NCBI GenBank assembly: GCA_003577105.1
Contig: QEUQ01000007.1
Span: 1 to 58,661 of the forward strand
DNA from: Acidobacteriota bacterium
Lineage (GTDB): Bacteria; Actinomycetota; Acidimicrobiia; ATN3
Length of the DNA: 58,661 nucleotides
Reading direction: 5' to 3'
Shown: one piece after another, positions 9,616 through 18,434 of the stretch
How positions within the stretch are numbered: position 1 is the stretch's first letter
How the letters are laid out: every line of letters begins with the position of its first letter
Made by a program: the position numbers and the translations under genes
Notes under the pieces: model-generated
Databases searched by the model: none
Told to the model about the DNA's origin: nothing
Seen by the model: only the letters and a program-made list of their open reading frames with translations

Positions 9616-10445
9616 CTCCCCTCATCGTCTCCCGCTGGGTAAACCTCAAGCTCCACCAGCTTCGCTGCAATGAGGGTTGGATACCAGAAATCATGCATCA
9701 CGTAGTAGATGAACCCGACCCGCCCATCTAGGAAACCGAAGCGCAGGAAATAGCGGTATATAAAGAACGCAAAAGGTAACAAAAGCGGTGGCAACCGCGA
9801 GAGGACGTGCTTGTGAGTGAAGGCCCGCGCACGCCCCTCGGTGACTGACTTGTCGCGCTTGACCCCGGAACGGCGATCCTCCGCTTCTCGTTGGGCATAG
9901 AAGTCGTGCTTCATGACCCAATCGCGTAGCGGCTTCTTGTTCTCGTGAATCATGTGGTGCTTCAACCGGCCGGTCTGCCCCTCGACGTTCACGTACTCCA
10001 GAGTCCGGGTCTGCTCGACCACCTGGGAAACCGGAGGGTGAAGCAAATGAAGCAGGTAGTTGTTTTGATGCCCGCCGTATCGCAGGGGGCGGCCGAGAAA
10101 CCACATCTCCCGGCGAATGTAAAAACCCACCACTCCGTCTGAGGGGTCCGGAAGCTCCCGAAGCTCCTTGTTCAGTTCGGGCGTTAGTCGCTCGTCGGCA
10201 TCGAGGAAGAGAATCCAATCGACATCGGCACGCTCAGCAAGCACCCAGTTGCGAGTCTTGGCTTCGGTGACGTACTCGTAAAACACGATTTCCGCCCCGT
10301 ACTTCTCGCAGATCTCCAAAGTGCTGTCGGTGCTGCCGGAGTCAACAATCAAGACGTGGCAGTCAAGTCCATCGAGTGACGTGAGCACGTCTTCAATGTG
10401 CGCTTCTTCATTCTTCGTGAGGATTACTACTTCGAGCCGGCTCAA
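9612..10445 (-). CDS. Glycosyltransferase family 2 (WaaE/KdtX-like)
   Basis: A GT-A glycosyltransferase of about normal length (277 residues). It begins LEVVILTKNEEAHIEDVL, then VLIVDSGSTDSTLEI, and the metal-binding DxD-like LDADERL is at about 82-88. This combination matches the WaaE/KdtX-like branch of GT2, which adds sugars to core or glycan acceptors. The C-terminal half has hydrophobic stretches (LLLPFAFFIYRYF) that could anchor it to the membrane. It overlaps both neighbours by 4 nt. Acceptor and donor are unknown; the absence of other lipopolysaccharide genes argues for an exopolysaccharide role. Confidence 0.88.
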   Translation of the reverse strand: MSRLEVVILTKNEEAHIEDVLTSLDGLDCHVLIVDSGSTDSTLEICEKYGAEIVFYEYVTEAKTRNWVLAERADVDWILFLDADERLTPELNKELRELPDPSDGVVGFYIRREMWFLGRPLRYGGHQNNYLLHLLHPPVSQVVEQTRTLEYVNVEGQTGRLKHHMIHENKKPLRDWVMKHDFYAQREAEDRRSGVKRDKSVTEGRARAFTHKHVLSRLPPLLLPFAFFIYRYFLRFGFLDGRVGFIYYVMHDFWYPTLIAAKLVELEVYPAGDDEGS

Positions 10446-11647
10446 TGAGATGCAGCCGCCTCAATGATCTCCACAAGCTCTTCGCCGTATTGCTTCCAGC
10501 TCGGCAAGATTCGTTCTTGGTGTCGCTGGGCCTGAACGACCATTTCAGCCCTCTCCAGCCCATTGTCGGCCAGCTGGCGGATCTTTTCAGCGCCGGCCTC
10601 CGGCTCAAGTGGAGGGAAGTAGAACGCGCCCGGGCCGAGCATTTCCCTGTTGATGGCGGTGCCGGCTGCAACAACTGGCATGCCGGCGCTCGTCGCCTCG
10701 ATCATCGGGAATCCAAACGACTCGCACAGCGACGGATAGACAAAACAATCTGACTCACCAAATAGCCGATCGAGGTCGCTTCGGGGCAAATCGGCAAGGT
10801 TCCGGAAGCGCCCCGAAATCCCCCGCGTACGCATGGCGTCCTTCAGCTGCGCAGCAAGGCGCGGGTTGTCAGCTGGATTGGCGCAAATCGTGATTTCGAA
10901 GTCCAAGTCCATGTCTTCTAGTGCTCGCGCGAGCGGCACCAAATTGATATGCGCCTTGTGGGGTTGGAGCTGGCTTACATAGAGGATCCGGACCGGCTCA
11001 TCCCACGGTTTCGCGGAAGGCTCGACATGCTCCGCGTCCGAGCCATAGCGAAGGAGCTTGATCGGCACCCGTAATCCGTAGTCGGCGGCTACCCCGTCTG
11101 CCATTGCTTGGCTCGGTACGACGAGGACCGCTGATGACATCGCAACTCGACGCAACAGCTGAGCGCGCGCTCGAATCAGCGCTCGCGCCGTGAGACTCCT
11201 GTTGAACCCGGCGAATCGACAAAAATATGTCGAATCGGGGAGCATGCACACTCTGGGTACAGGCGGGCGCATCGCTCCGTAACCGAGTAGGGCGAGCGAG
11301 ATGTCCGCTCCCTCCCTGACCAGGATTTCTGAGTAGCTGTGATTGTCCCACTTGAGACGCTCATACGCGTTCTTGAGAGGTGCGTCGATGCGTCGAACCT
11401 CCTCAGGAAGGTCGATTTCAAGTGATGCGTCGAGGCAGAAGACGTACTCGTGGTGGGGGGCGGCCTCGACTAGGGCGCGAGCTGTCTCGTGAATCAACAG
11501 CGTCGCACCGCCCTCCTTGCCCTTGCGGGCGGCTACGGCATGTACGAATACTCTCAACTGAATTGCTTTTCCCGATCCGCGCTCCGCGTCGGCTGGAACC
11601 GCGTGCCCAAAGATTACCGGAAACCCACGATCCGGCGTCAGGGCCAT
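10442..11647 (-). CDS. Glycosyltransferase family 4 (GT1-like)
   Basis: GT-B glycosyltransferase. VRILYVSQLQPHKAHINLV opens the C-terminal nucleotide-binding domain, and YPSLCESFGFPMIEATSAGMPVVAA is the typical E-x7-E donor-binding segment. The first 30 or so residues from the ATG at 11647 are poorly conserved in type. A TTG at 11557 (giving LRVFVHAVAARKGKEGG) may be the real start, since the glycine-rich KEGGATLLIHE loop normally comes close to the N terminus. It is the first gene of the minus operon with the GT2 and methyltransferase genes, and is divergent from the next GT4. Confidence 0.87.
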   Translation of the reverse strand: MALTPDRGFPVIFGHAVPADAERGSGKAIQLRVFVHAVAARKGKEGGATLLIHETARALVEAAPHHEYVFCLDASLEIDLPEEVRRIDAPLKNAYERLKWDNHSYSEILVREGADISLALLGYGAMRPPVPRVCMLPDSTYFCRFAGFNRSLTARALIRARAQLLRRVAMSSAVLVVPSQAMADGVAADYGLRVPIKLLRYGSDAEHVEPSAKPWDEPVRILYVSQLQPHKAHINLVPLARALEDMDLDFEITICANPADNPRLAAQLKDAMRTRGISGRFRNLADLPRSDLDRLFGESDCFVYPSLCESFGFPMIEATSAGMPVVAAGTAINREMLGPGAFYFPPLEPEAGAEKIRQLADNGLERAEMVVQAQRHQERILPSWKQYGEELVEIIEAAASH

Positions 11648-11721
11648 GAGCTCAGGGTGATGAACTACGTCCTCTCGACGCGGAAGTAGGATCGTCGGAC
11701 CGACCAGGAGAAATCGTCAGC

Positions 11722-13185
11722 TTGAGGCAGCACCATATCGATGCCGGCGACCTGGCGATTACTCGCCGGGGACTGACCGGGAAAATTGCACGCATTGCGC
11801 TGAATCTGCGAGCACACTTGAGCGACGCAATTGTCACTGGCGACGAAGACACCGCTATGGCGATTCGGCGAATTACAGGCGGCACAGGAGCGCCGGTTCG
11901 GGTAGAGCAGTCACACCTGGTTCCCGATCCAAGACCTGCCGACTCGACGATGCCCGCAGAGGAGTTGCGGCGCGGACGCGTCATGGTGCTAAGCCCCGAC
12001 AACTGCACCTTTGGGGGCATCCAACGCTACACATGGACTTGGGGGGAAGCTGCTCTTGACCTCGGATACTCGGTGAGAATCGCAGCTCTCTGGAAACGCG
12101 GGACCGTCCAAGGGGAAGGCGTATCGAGGGTGCGCGCCGCCTGGTTCACCTTCAAGACCGTGATCACGGCGCTCGTCAGACGCCCTGACGCCGTCATATC
12201 GGCCCACCTTTCCCTTTCTCCTGTCGCGCTGATTATCAGGCGACTCACTGGGGCGCCATATGCAGTGACTCTCCACGGAAACGAGGCATGGCGAGGGGAG
12301 TTCGGCAAGCGGGCCGAGTGTGCAATCCGAAAGGCCGATCTGCGAATTCCCGTGAGTCACTTCACCCGCGATGTTCTGGCCGAAATGCTCGGTTTCGAAC
12401 CGCAACGCTTCTACGTAACCGGCGGACTCCTCGCACCTGAGCTTCAGCTCAGGGCCGAAAAGTACCGAGTCACCCCGTCACTTGAGCAGATGGCAGATGT
12501 GCCCTGCAACGAGCAGGCGCCGCGATACCTACTTACGGTAGCTCGCCTCGATCTCAATGCTCCCTACAAGAGACACGACCTGGTGCTCAGAGCCGTTGCC
12601 GCGCTAGCTAGCGATTACCCGGAACTGACGTACCACATCGTCGGAGATGGCCCGTACCGGACAGACTTAGAGGCGCTCACCGCTCAACTGAGAATTGAGG
12701 ACCGAGTCAAGTTCCTCGGGCGAATCTCGGAAGAGGCACTCGCAGAGGAAAACGCGAATGCCTACGCTTTCGTCATGCCTAGCCGAATTTCCCTCAAGCC
12801 CTCGGAGGGAGAGGGCTTTGGCTTCGTGTACCTCGAGGCCGGGATTTACGGGGTGCCATCGATTGCTGCCAACGGCGGAGGTTCGACCGAGACGGTGCTT
12901 GATTCGATCACCGGATTGCTCGTTGAGCCGGACTCACTTGAATCGCTTATCGCTGGTATCCGTGCGCTGCTCGACGACAAAGCACTGCGAGACCAACTCG
13001 GCGAGATGGCGCCGCTCCGGGCGATTGAATTCAGCTATCCGATCTTCCGACGCAAGTGCCGCGCAGTGCTGCTTGCGCTCACCGAAGATCAAGATCCCCA
13101 GTCGGTGGAGCCCGAGCACGACCCCCGCGCAATCGCCCAGTGGATTCTGACGGGCCCGGGGGGCGTCACCGGGGCGTCAGCATGA
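11722..13185 (+). CDS. Glycosyltransferase family 4, paralogue A with N-terminal extension
   Basis: GT-B glycosyltransferase with a start at TTG 11722; AGGAG lies 11 nt upstream. The GT4 core begins near residue 92 (VMVLSPDNCTFGGIQRYTW) and contains ISAHLSLSPVA, LTVARLDLNAPYKRHDLV and the SEGEGFGFVYLEAGIYGVP donor-binding segment. The first 90 residues form a separate module with the signature DEDTAMAIRRITGGTGAPVR and SHLVPDP. The same module occurs in the paralogue at 14765-16192, with differences concentrated at third codon positions, so it is genuinely translated. I do not recognise a family for this module. The two paralogues are about 70-75% identical by eye in the GT core and flank the initiating sugar transferase gene. 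Confidence 0.88.
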   Translation: MRQHHIDAGDLAITRRGLTGKIARIALNLRAHLSDAIVTGDEDTAMAIRRITGGTGAPVRVEQSHLVPDPRPADSTMPAEELRRGRVMVLSPDNCTFGGIQRYTWTWGEAALDLGYSVRIAALWKRGTVQGEGVSRVRAAWFTFKTVITALVRRPDAVISAHLSLSPVALIIRRLTGAPYAVTLHGNEAWRGEFGKRAECAIRKADLRIPVSHFTRDVLAEMLGFEPQRFYVTGGLLAPELQLRAEKYRVTPSLEQMADVPCNEQAPRYLLTVARLDLNAPYKRHDLVLRAVAALASDYPELTYHIVGDGPYRTDLEALTAQLRIEDRVKFLGRISEEALAEENANAYAFVMPSRISLKPSEGEGFGFVYLEAGIYGVPSIAANGGGSTETVLDSITGLLVEPDSLESLIAGIRALLDDKALRDQLGEMAPLRAIEFSYPIFRRKCRAVLLALTEDQDPQSVEPEHDPRAIAQWILTGPGGVTGASA

Positions 13186-13214
13186 TCGCCTTTGCCACCG
13201 TTGGCGGGCGATCA
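13183..13214 (+). other. Nested hairpin at the stop codon of GT4 paralogue A
   Basis: TGATCGCC (13183-13190, starting with the stop codon) pairs with GGCGATCA (13207-13214), and GCCA/TGGC form an inner stem with a CCGT loop. It is followed by AAAATGATAGG rather than a T-run, so it may stabilise the message end or attenuate transcription before the sugar transferase gene instead of terminating it. Confidence 0.5.
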
Positions 13215-13388
13215 AAATGATAGGATGAGCAGGCAAACTAGGGGCCCGCGACGGCGGGACAACTGCGTGAAACGTCTAGGGGCGGAACAGCGTTAATCGC
13301 GATTGGGGAGCTGGCAAGTCACCGAGAACGTCGTGGCAAGCCAAGTTTGTAGCACCTCGACAACCGATGAGGGTAGGAGCAGCAAGAA

Positions 13389-14744
13389 GTGCGCGCCGCT
13401 GCAATTCGACGGACCCTATATGTCGCATACAGCCTCGTCTTTCTCGCGCTGGCACTCGCATTGCTGGGCACTCACTCGGCGCTTCAGCAGCGCAGCGTAT
13501 TTTCAGATTTCGTCTACTGGGCAATAGCAATCGCCGCAGTGGCGTCCATTTCGGCGTGGGTCTTCCAGCTTGGCGACACGACTCGCGGGTGGGGATTTGC
13601 TGAGGGGATTTGGGCGGGGTTGAAGGCCTCGACACTCACCCTATTGATAATCTCGGCCGCCGGACTGCTAGCGGTCAGGGATATTCCGCGACAGGTCACG
13701 CTTGGTTTCTTCGCGCTGATGCCACTCGCAGTGCTGTTGGTCAGAATTCCATTTCAGCGGGCCGCTGAGTCAATGGCTGCCAAGCGGCTGGTAGTCGTGG
13801 GTACGGAGTCTGAAGTCGAGGAGCTCAGCTCAGAGCTTGTGCCGCACGGCAATGACTACAAGATCGTCGCTCATGTAAACGGCTTCATGGGCAAGCCCCG
13901 TCAATCTGATCTTGGTGAGTGGCTCGAGATCGGCGAGAACCAGATTCGAGCCGCGGTCGCCGACAACCTCGCAGACATGATTCTCATTAGCCCCGAGAAG
14001 CTCAACGACTTCGAGCTGCTGGCCCAGATCTCGGAGATACACTCAGGGGGCGTCAGAGTCCGAACGTTTGGTGAGTTCTACGAGGAACGCTTTGGCAAGG
14101 TACCTCTTTCGCAGATAAACGAGGCTTGGTTTCTCTTCGACTCCGCCGAGCTGCATCGCTCAACATATATGCGATTCCGCCGTGCTCTCGATCTCGTCTC
14201 AGGTGTTTTCGGCACGTTGATCTTGGCCCTCGCCTATCTCCCAGTTGCCGCAGCTATCAAGCTTCAAGATGGCGGACCCGTCTTCTACACGCAGGAGCGC
14301 GTGGGTAAGGGCGGGAGAGTCTTCAAGTTGATCAAGTTTCGGACGATGCGAGTTGACGCCGAAAGCGACGGGCCTCAGTGGGCCAAACCGGGAGACACCC
14401 GCACAACCAGAATCGGCCAGTTCCTGAGAAAGTCTCGCCTTGACGAGCTTCCCCAGTTCGTAAATGTGCTCCGTGGTGACCTCAGCTTGATCGGACCCAG
14501 GGCCGAGCGACCCGAATTCGTTGCCCAACTCGAGGAGCTGATCCCCTTTTACTCTCGTCGCCACCTAATCCGACCCGGTTTGACCGGCTGGGCACAGGTT
14601 TCCTACCAATACGGTTCAAGCGTCGAGCACGCGATGGAAAAGCTGCAGTACGAGTTCTACTACATGCGCTATCAGTCAGTATTGCTCGACCTCAGAATCA
14701 TGGCTAATACCGCCCGGGTGGTCTTCTCGATGAGTGGCGTCTGA
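13389..14744 (+). CDS. Polyprenyl-phosphate sugar-1-phosphate transferase (WcaJ/WbaP type)
   Basis: Starts glycan assembly by moving a hexose-1-phosphate from a nucleotide sugar onto undecaprenyl phosphate at the inner face of the membrane. The N-terminal half has four hydrophobic segments (about residues 10-30, 40-60, 75-98, 105-125), then a CoA-binding-like nucleotide domain (RLVVVGTESEVEEL). A further membrane segment precedes the catalytic PGT domain with VFYTQERVGKGGRVFKLIKF, RLDELPQFVNVLRGDLSLIG and RPGLTGWAQVSYQYG. The GTG start has GGTAGGAG about 8 nt upstream. Length (451) is usual. It lies between the two paralogous GT4 genes, implying that they act early on the same lipid-linked intermediate. 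Confidence 0.95.
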   Translation: MRAAAIRRTLYVAYSLVFLALALALLGTHSALQQRSVFSDFVYWAIAIAAVASISAWVFQLGDTTRGWGFAEGIWAGLKASTLTLLIISAAGLLAVRDIPRQVTLGFFALMPLAVLLVRIPFQRAAESMAAKRLVVVGTESEVEELSSELVPHGNDYKIVAHVNGFMGKPRQSDLGEWLEIGENQIRAAVADNLADMILISPEKLNDFELLAQISEIHSGGVRVRTFGEFYEERFGKVPLSQINEAWFLFDSAELHRSTYMRFRRALDLVSGVFGTLILALAYLPVAAAIKLQDGGPVFYTQERVGKGGRVFKLIKFRTMRVDAESDGPQWAKPGDTRTTRIGQFLRKSRLDELPQFVNVLRGDLSLIGPRAERPEFVAQLEELIPFYSRRHLIRPGLTGWAQVSYQYGSSVEHAMEKLQYEFYYMRYQSVLLDLRIMANTARVVFSMSGV

Positions 14745-14764
14745 CGGGCAGCGATACAAGTCCG

Positions 14765-16192
14765 TTGAAGTTGCGTCGCGTCTGCGCTGATAACAAGGCG
14801 TTCACGGGTTCTGGATTCATTCGCCGAGTGGCGCGCATGCGACTCATCGTGAGCGCGCATGTCGCCGATGCGCTATCAGTTGACGACGAGGACACTGCCA
14901 TGGCGCTTCGTAAGGTGACGGGCGGAACCGGTGCCGCCATAAGAGTCGCCGAGTCGCACATGGTTCCCGACCCCCGACCGGGCGAGGCATTTGAGCCTGG
15001 TGACACTCTGACTGGCCGAGGAGTGCTCATCCTCACTACGGACAATTGCACTCCGGGCGGAATTCAGCGCTACGCATGGACTTGGGGCGAGGCGGCTCTC
15101 GATCTGGGCCGCGCGGCTCGGATTGCATCACTCTGGAAGCGCGGCGCCGTAAACGGCGTAGGAGTCTCGAGGCTGAGGGCGGCCTGGTTCACTCTCAAGG
15201 TACTCGCAACGGCCCTGATCCGCCGGCCCCAGGCAGTGATCGCTGCGCACTTGGCACTTTCACCCGTAGCGATGATCGTCAAGAGACTGCTCGGTACCCC
15301 TTACGCCGTGGCGCTCCATGGAGATGACGCCTGGGCCGAGCCGGTCGGCATGACCCGCCAAGCAGTATGCAGTGCTGACTTGCTGATTCCCGTCAGCCAT
15401 TTCACCCGAGAAGTGGTCACCGAGATGCTCGAGTTAAGCCGAGATCGCTTCTATGTGACAGGGAGTATCCTCTCGCCGAAGCTCCAGCTGAAGGCGATGG
15501 ATATCCAACGGGAGTCGGCGGGCGCGGAGGCAGTTACTGCAGATTCAGGCAAGGATGTCTCGGGCAACCAGACCCTGCTCACGGTCTCACGCCTCGATCT
15601 CAATGCTCCCTACAAACGCCATGACCTTGTGCTTCGGGCAGTCGCATCGCTGGCGCCCGAATACCCGGACCTCAAATACCACATCATCGGGGACGGCCCG
15701 TATCGAACCGACCTGGAGACGCTGGCCGCGGAGCTGGAGATCGAGGACCGCGTGAGCTTCCTCGGTCGAATCCCAGAGGAATTGCTCGCCGACGAAAATG
15801 CCGCTGCCTATGCCTTTGTAATGCCGAGCAGAATTTCACTTGACCCACCCGAGGGTGAGGGCTTCGGACTTGTCTATCTTGAAGCAGGAATCTACGGAGT
15901 ACCATCGGTGGCAGCGAACGGCGGCGGCTCGGCTGAGACGGTTTTGGACGGCGTGACAGGTATCCTTGTCGAGCCAGACTCGCTGGATTCACTTGTGGCT
16001 GGGATTCGAAAGCTCCTCGACGATGAGGCGCTCAGGGGCCAGCTCGGTAAGACAGCGCCCCTGAGGGCAATCGAATTCAGCTATCCGGTCTTTCGCAGGA
16101 AGTGCGCGGCAGTCCTCGCGGCCCTCACCGAGGGCGAGAATCCCCTGCAAGTTGAGGCGGAACATGATCCTCATGCAATTGCACCTGGATAG
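14765..16192 (+). CDS. Glycosyltransferase family 4, paralogue B with N-terminal extension
   Basis: Near relative of the GT4 at 11722-13185, with the same unusual N-terminal module (DEDTAMALRKVTGGTGAAIR, SHMVPDPRPGE), then the GT-B core with TTDNCTPGGIQRYAWTWGEA, LTVSRLDLNAPYKRHDLV and PEGEGFGLVYLEAGIYGVPS. The start is a TTG 20 nt after the sugar transferase stop, so the genes are probably co-transcribed. The C-terminal tail VEAEHDPHAIAP matches the tail of paralogue A. Retention of two copies suggests that they transfer the same or similar sugars to different positions, or have diverged in donor choice. The function of the N-terminal module is unknown. Confidence 0.88.
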   Translation: MKLRRVCADNKAFTGSGFIRRVARMRLIVSAHVADALSVDDEDTAMALRKVTGGTGAAIRVAESHMVPDPRPGEAFEPGDTLTGRGVLILTTDNCTPGGIQRYAWTWGEAALDLGRAARIASLWKRGAVNGVGVSRLRAAWFTLKVLATALIRRPQAVIAAHLALSPVAMIVKRLLGTPYAVALHGDDAWAEPVGMTRQAVCSADLLIPVSHFTREVVTEMLELSRDRFYVTGSILSPKLQLKAMDIQRESAGAEAVTADSGKDVSGNQTLLTVSRLDLNAPYKRHDLVLRAVASLAPEYPDLKYHIIGDGPYRTDLETLAAELEIEDRVSFLGRIPEELLADENAAAYAFVMPSRISLDPPEGEGFGLVYLEAGIYGVPSVAANGGGSAETVLDGVTGILVEPDSLDSLVAGIRKLLDDEALRGQLGKTAPLRAIEFSYPVFRRKCAAVLAALTEGENPLQVEAEHDPHAIAPG

Positions 16193-16196
16193 TGAA

Positions 16197-18434
16197 ATGA
16201 AGCAGCTCGTTCAGAACAACCAGACGGGCGAGATCGAACTCGCCGAGATTCCCCGGCCGATCCCAAAGACAAACGAGATTCTCGTGCGGAATCTGGCGTC
16301 GGCCGTAAGCAGCGGCACAGAACGCGGCAATATGGATTTCGCGAGGGCCAGTCTTCTAACCAAAGCGAGGCGGCGGCCTGACCTCGTGAGCAAGGTTGTA
16401 AACAAGGCCCGTCAAGAAGGAGTCGCCCAAGCCTATCGCGAGGCGCGCGCCCGTCTTGACCTGCCATTTCCCCTTGGCTACTCCTCCGCCGGCATAGTCG
16501 TCGACGCCGGACCTGGCGCATCGCTGTTTCCTCCTGGAACGCTCGTCGCGTGTTCAGGTGCACACTGCGCCACTCACGGCGAATGGATAACTGTTCCCGA
16601 AACGATGGCTGCCGCAGTACCTGAAGGTGTGAGCGCCGAGGAAGCCTCCTTTGCCACTCTGGGTGCGATTGTCGTACACGGTATGCGGATCGGAGAAGTC
16701 TCGCTCGGTTCGAACGTCGCTTTCATCGGGCTCGGCCTGCTCGGCCTGCTCGGCGTCCAGATCGCGAAGGCTGGCGGGATGCGCGTCTGTGCCCTCGATA
16801 TCTCCAAGCAGAGAGTCGCCAAGGCGCGCGAACTCGGCGCGGACCTGGCAATTGAATCCGGCGAGACAGCGGTCGATGCTGTTCACGCCTGGGCCGGAGA
16901 GGCGGGCGGCGCTGACACCGTGATCGTCTCGGCGACATCGCAAACCAACGATCCACTGATACTCGCCGCCGAAATCGCCCGGGAGCGCGGGGCGCTGGTA
17001 CTTCTGGGAAATTTCCCTCCCGACTTGCCGCGCCGGTATGGATACGACAAGGAGCTTTCGCTCCGCTTCACCCGCGCATGGGGACCGGGTACATATGACC
17101 CCGCATACCAGGAACGCGGTCACGAAGAGGGCTATCCCCCTTCTCTTGTACGGTGGTCGGCACGCCGCAACATGTCGGCATATCTCGATCTTGTTGCGGC
17201 TGGTGGCGTCACTGTGGAGCCGCTTGTGAGCCATCGCTTTGGAATCGACGATGCCGTCGAAGCGTACGGGGCACTGAGCGATTCGGCAGCCCTCGCAATC
17301 TCGATCCACTATCCCCACGCCCATGAGCCGAAATCCGGCAGAGATCTCACGGAGTCTGCCGATGGTGCGCATCACGAATCCGAGACGAGCGCGGCTGCGA
17401 ACTCGGCGGTCCCAGCGGCCAGAACCAACGCGCGACCAAAGCGCGGAATGGCCAGAATCGGCGTTATCGGAGCCGGAAACTACGCCACGACACAGCTCCT
17501 CCCCACGCTCGCGAAAGCGGAGGGAGTGGAGCTGCGAGGGCTGTCCTCGGCTTCGGGGCTCAAGTCGTGGTTTGCCGCTCGAAAATATGGCTTTGATTAT
17601 CCCGCCGCTGACGCCGCAACCATCATTGAAGATCCCGAGGTAGATGGGGTGATTGTCGCCACACGCCACAACCTCCACGCCTCACTCGCCACAGCGGCTC
17701 TACGCGCAGGCAAAGATGTATGGGTTGAAAAGCCTCTGGCGCTCACGTTTGAGGAACTTGAAGAGGTTGAATCCGCCGCAGAATCGACCGGCAGGGCGGT
17801 GATCGTAGGCTTCAACAGGCGCTTCTCACCATTGAGCGCGACGGCTCGCTCGGTGCTAGCCAATTCAGCTGGGCCGATGCAGATCAGCATGACAGTCAAT
17901 CCCGGTCCACTCGAGGCTGGCCACTGGGTACTCGATCCATCTGAGGGGGGCGGTCGCCTTCTCTCTGAGGGGTGCCACTTCTTTGATTTGGCCAACTTCC
18001 TTGTCGGAGCTGCTCCCGCCGGAGTCGAAGTTAAGCGAGTCGGCGGCGGTGAGCCCACGACCGATGGCTTCGCTGCAACTGTCGAATACGCAGACGGCTC
18101 GGTCGCTCACATCGCATATGCGGGCGCGGGACCGCGCGGCTTCGGAAGGGAGCGGATCGTCGCAATTGGAACCGGAGTTGCAGTTGCTATCGACAACTTC
18201 AAGACGCTGACCACATCAGCTGGCATTCGCAGTCGGAAGACGAGACACATGGCTCTGCAGAAGGGATTCGACGAGCTGGCCGAGCAATTCATCACGGTCG
18301 TCAAACTTGGCGGTGGCACAGAACTTACCCGCGAAGCGTTGGTTTCGTCGGCCTTGACCCTTTCAGCGCATGAATCACTACGACAAGGCAAGTCCCTCGC
18401 CGTAACCCCGGCGGGCCGCCCTGTTATGCCATAG
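16197..18434 (+). CDS. Two-domain oxidoreductase: zinc-type alcohol dehydrogenase fused to Gfo/Idh/MocA
   Basis: A 745-residue fusion. The N-terminal half is a medium-chain dehydrogenase-like domain (LPFPLGYSSAGIVVDAG near 80-100, Rossmann GLGLLGLLGVQIAKAGGMRV near 180). The second half, from about residue 418, begins MARIGVIGAGNYATTQLLPT, the Gfo/Idh/MocA Rossmann motif, followed by the EKP motif in WVEKPLALTFEE and GFNRRFSP. This fusion is a recurring protein of surface polysaccharide loci; its reaction is probably oxidation or reduction of a sugar in an unusual building block. The ATG at 16197 lies 4 nt after the upstream stop; upstream ATGs would overlap the GT4 gene. The convergent Wzy-like gene overlaps its end by 11 nt. 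Confidence 0.9.
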   Translation: MKQLVQNNQTGEIELAEIPRPIPKTNEILVRNLASAVSSGTERGNMDFARASLLTKARRRPDLVSKVVNKARQEGVAQAYREARARLDLPFPLGYSSAGIVVDAGPGASLFPPGTLVACSGAHCATHGEWITVPETMAAAVPEGVSAEEASFATLGAIVVHGMRIGEVSLGSNVAFIGLGLLGLLGVQIAKAGGMRVCALDISKQRVAKARELGADLAIESGETAVDAVHAWAGEAGGADTVIVSATSQTNDPLILAAEIARERGALVLLGNFPPDLPRRYGYDKELSLRFTRAWGPGTYDPAYQERGHEEGYPPSLVRWSARRNMSAYLDLVAAGGVTVEPLVSHRFGIDDAVEAYGALSDSAALAISIHYPHAHEPKSGRDLTESADGAHHESETSAAANSAVPAARTNARPKRGMARIGVIGAGNYATTQLLPTLAKAEGVELRGLSSASGLKSWFAARKYGFDYPAADAATIIEDPEVDGVIVATRHNLHASLATAALRAGKDVWVEKPLALTFEELEEVESAAESTGRAVIVGFNRRFSPLSATARSVLANSAGPMQISMTVNPGPLEAGHWVLDPSEGGGRLLSEGCHFFDLANFLVGAAPAGVEVKRVGGGEPTTDGFAATVEYADGSVAHIAYAGAGPRGFGRERIVAIGTGVAVAIDNFKTLTTSAGIRSRKTRHMALQKGFDELAEQFITVVKLGGGTELTREALVSSALTLSAHESLRQGKSLAVTPAGRPVMP

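Noticed and set aside
11652-12020. Antisense open stretches opposite the N-terminal modules of the two GT4 paralogues (also 14704-15051)
   Set aside because: Both antisense frames are similar to each other, but substitutions between the copies are synonymous in the plus frame and not in the antisense frame.
16554-17678. A 374-codon open stretch on the minus strand opposite the two-domain oxidoreductase
   Set aside because: It lies entirely antisense to a gene with clear family motifs and has Arg/Ser-rich composition typical of an antisense frame in high-GC DNA.
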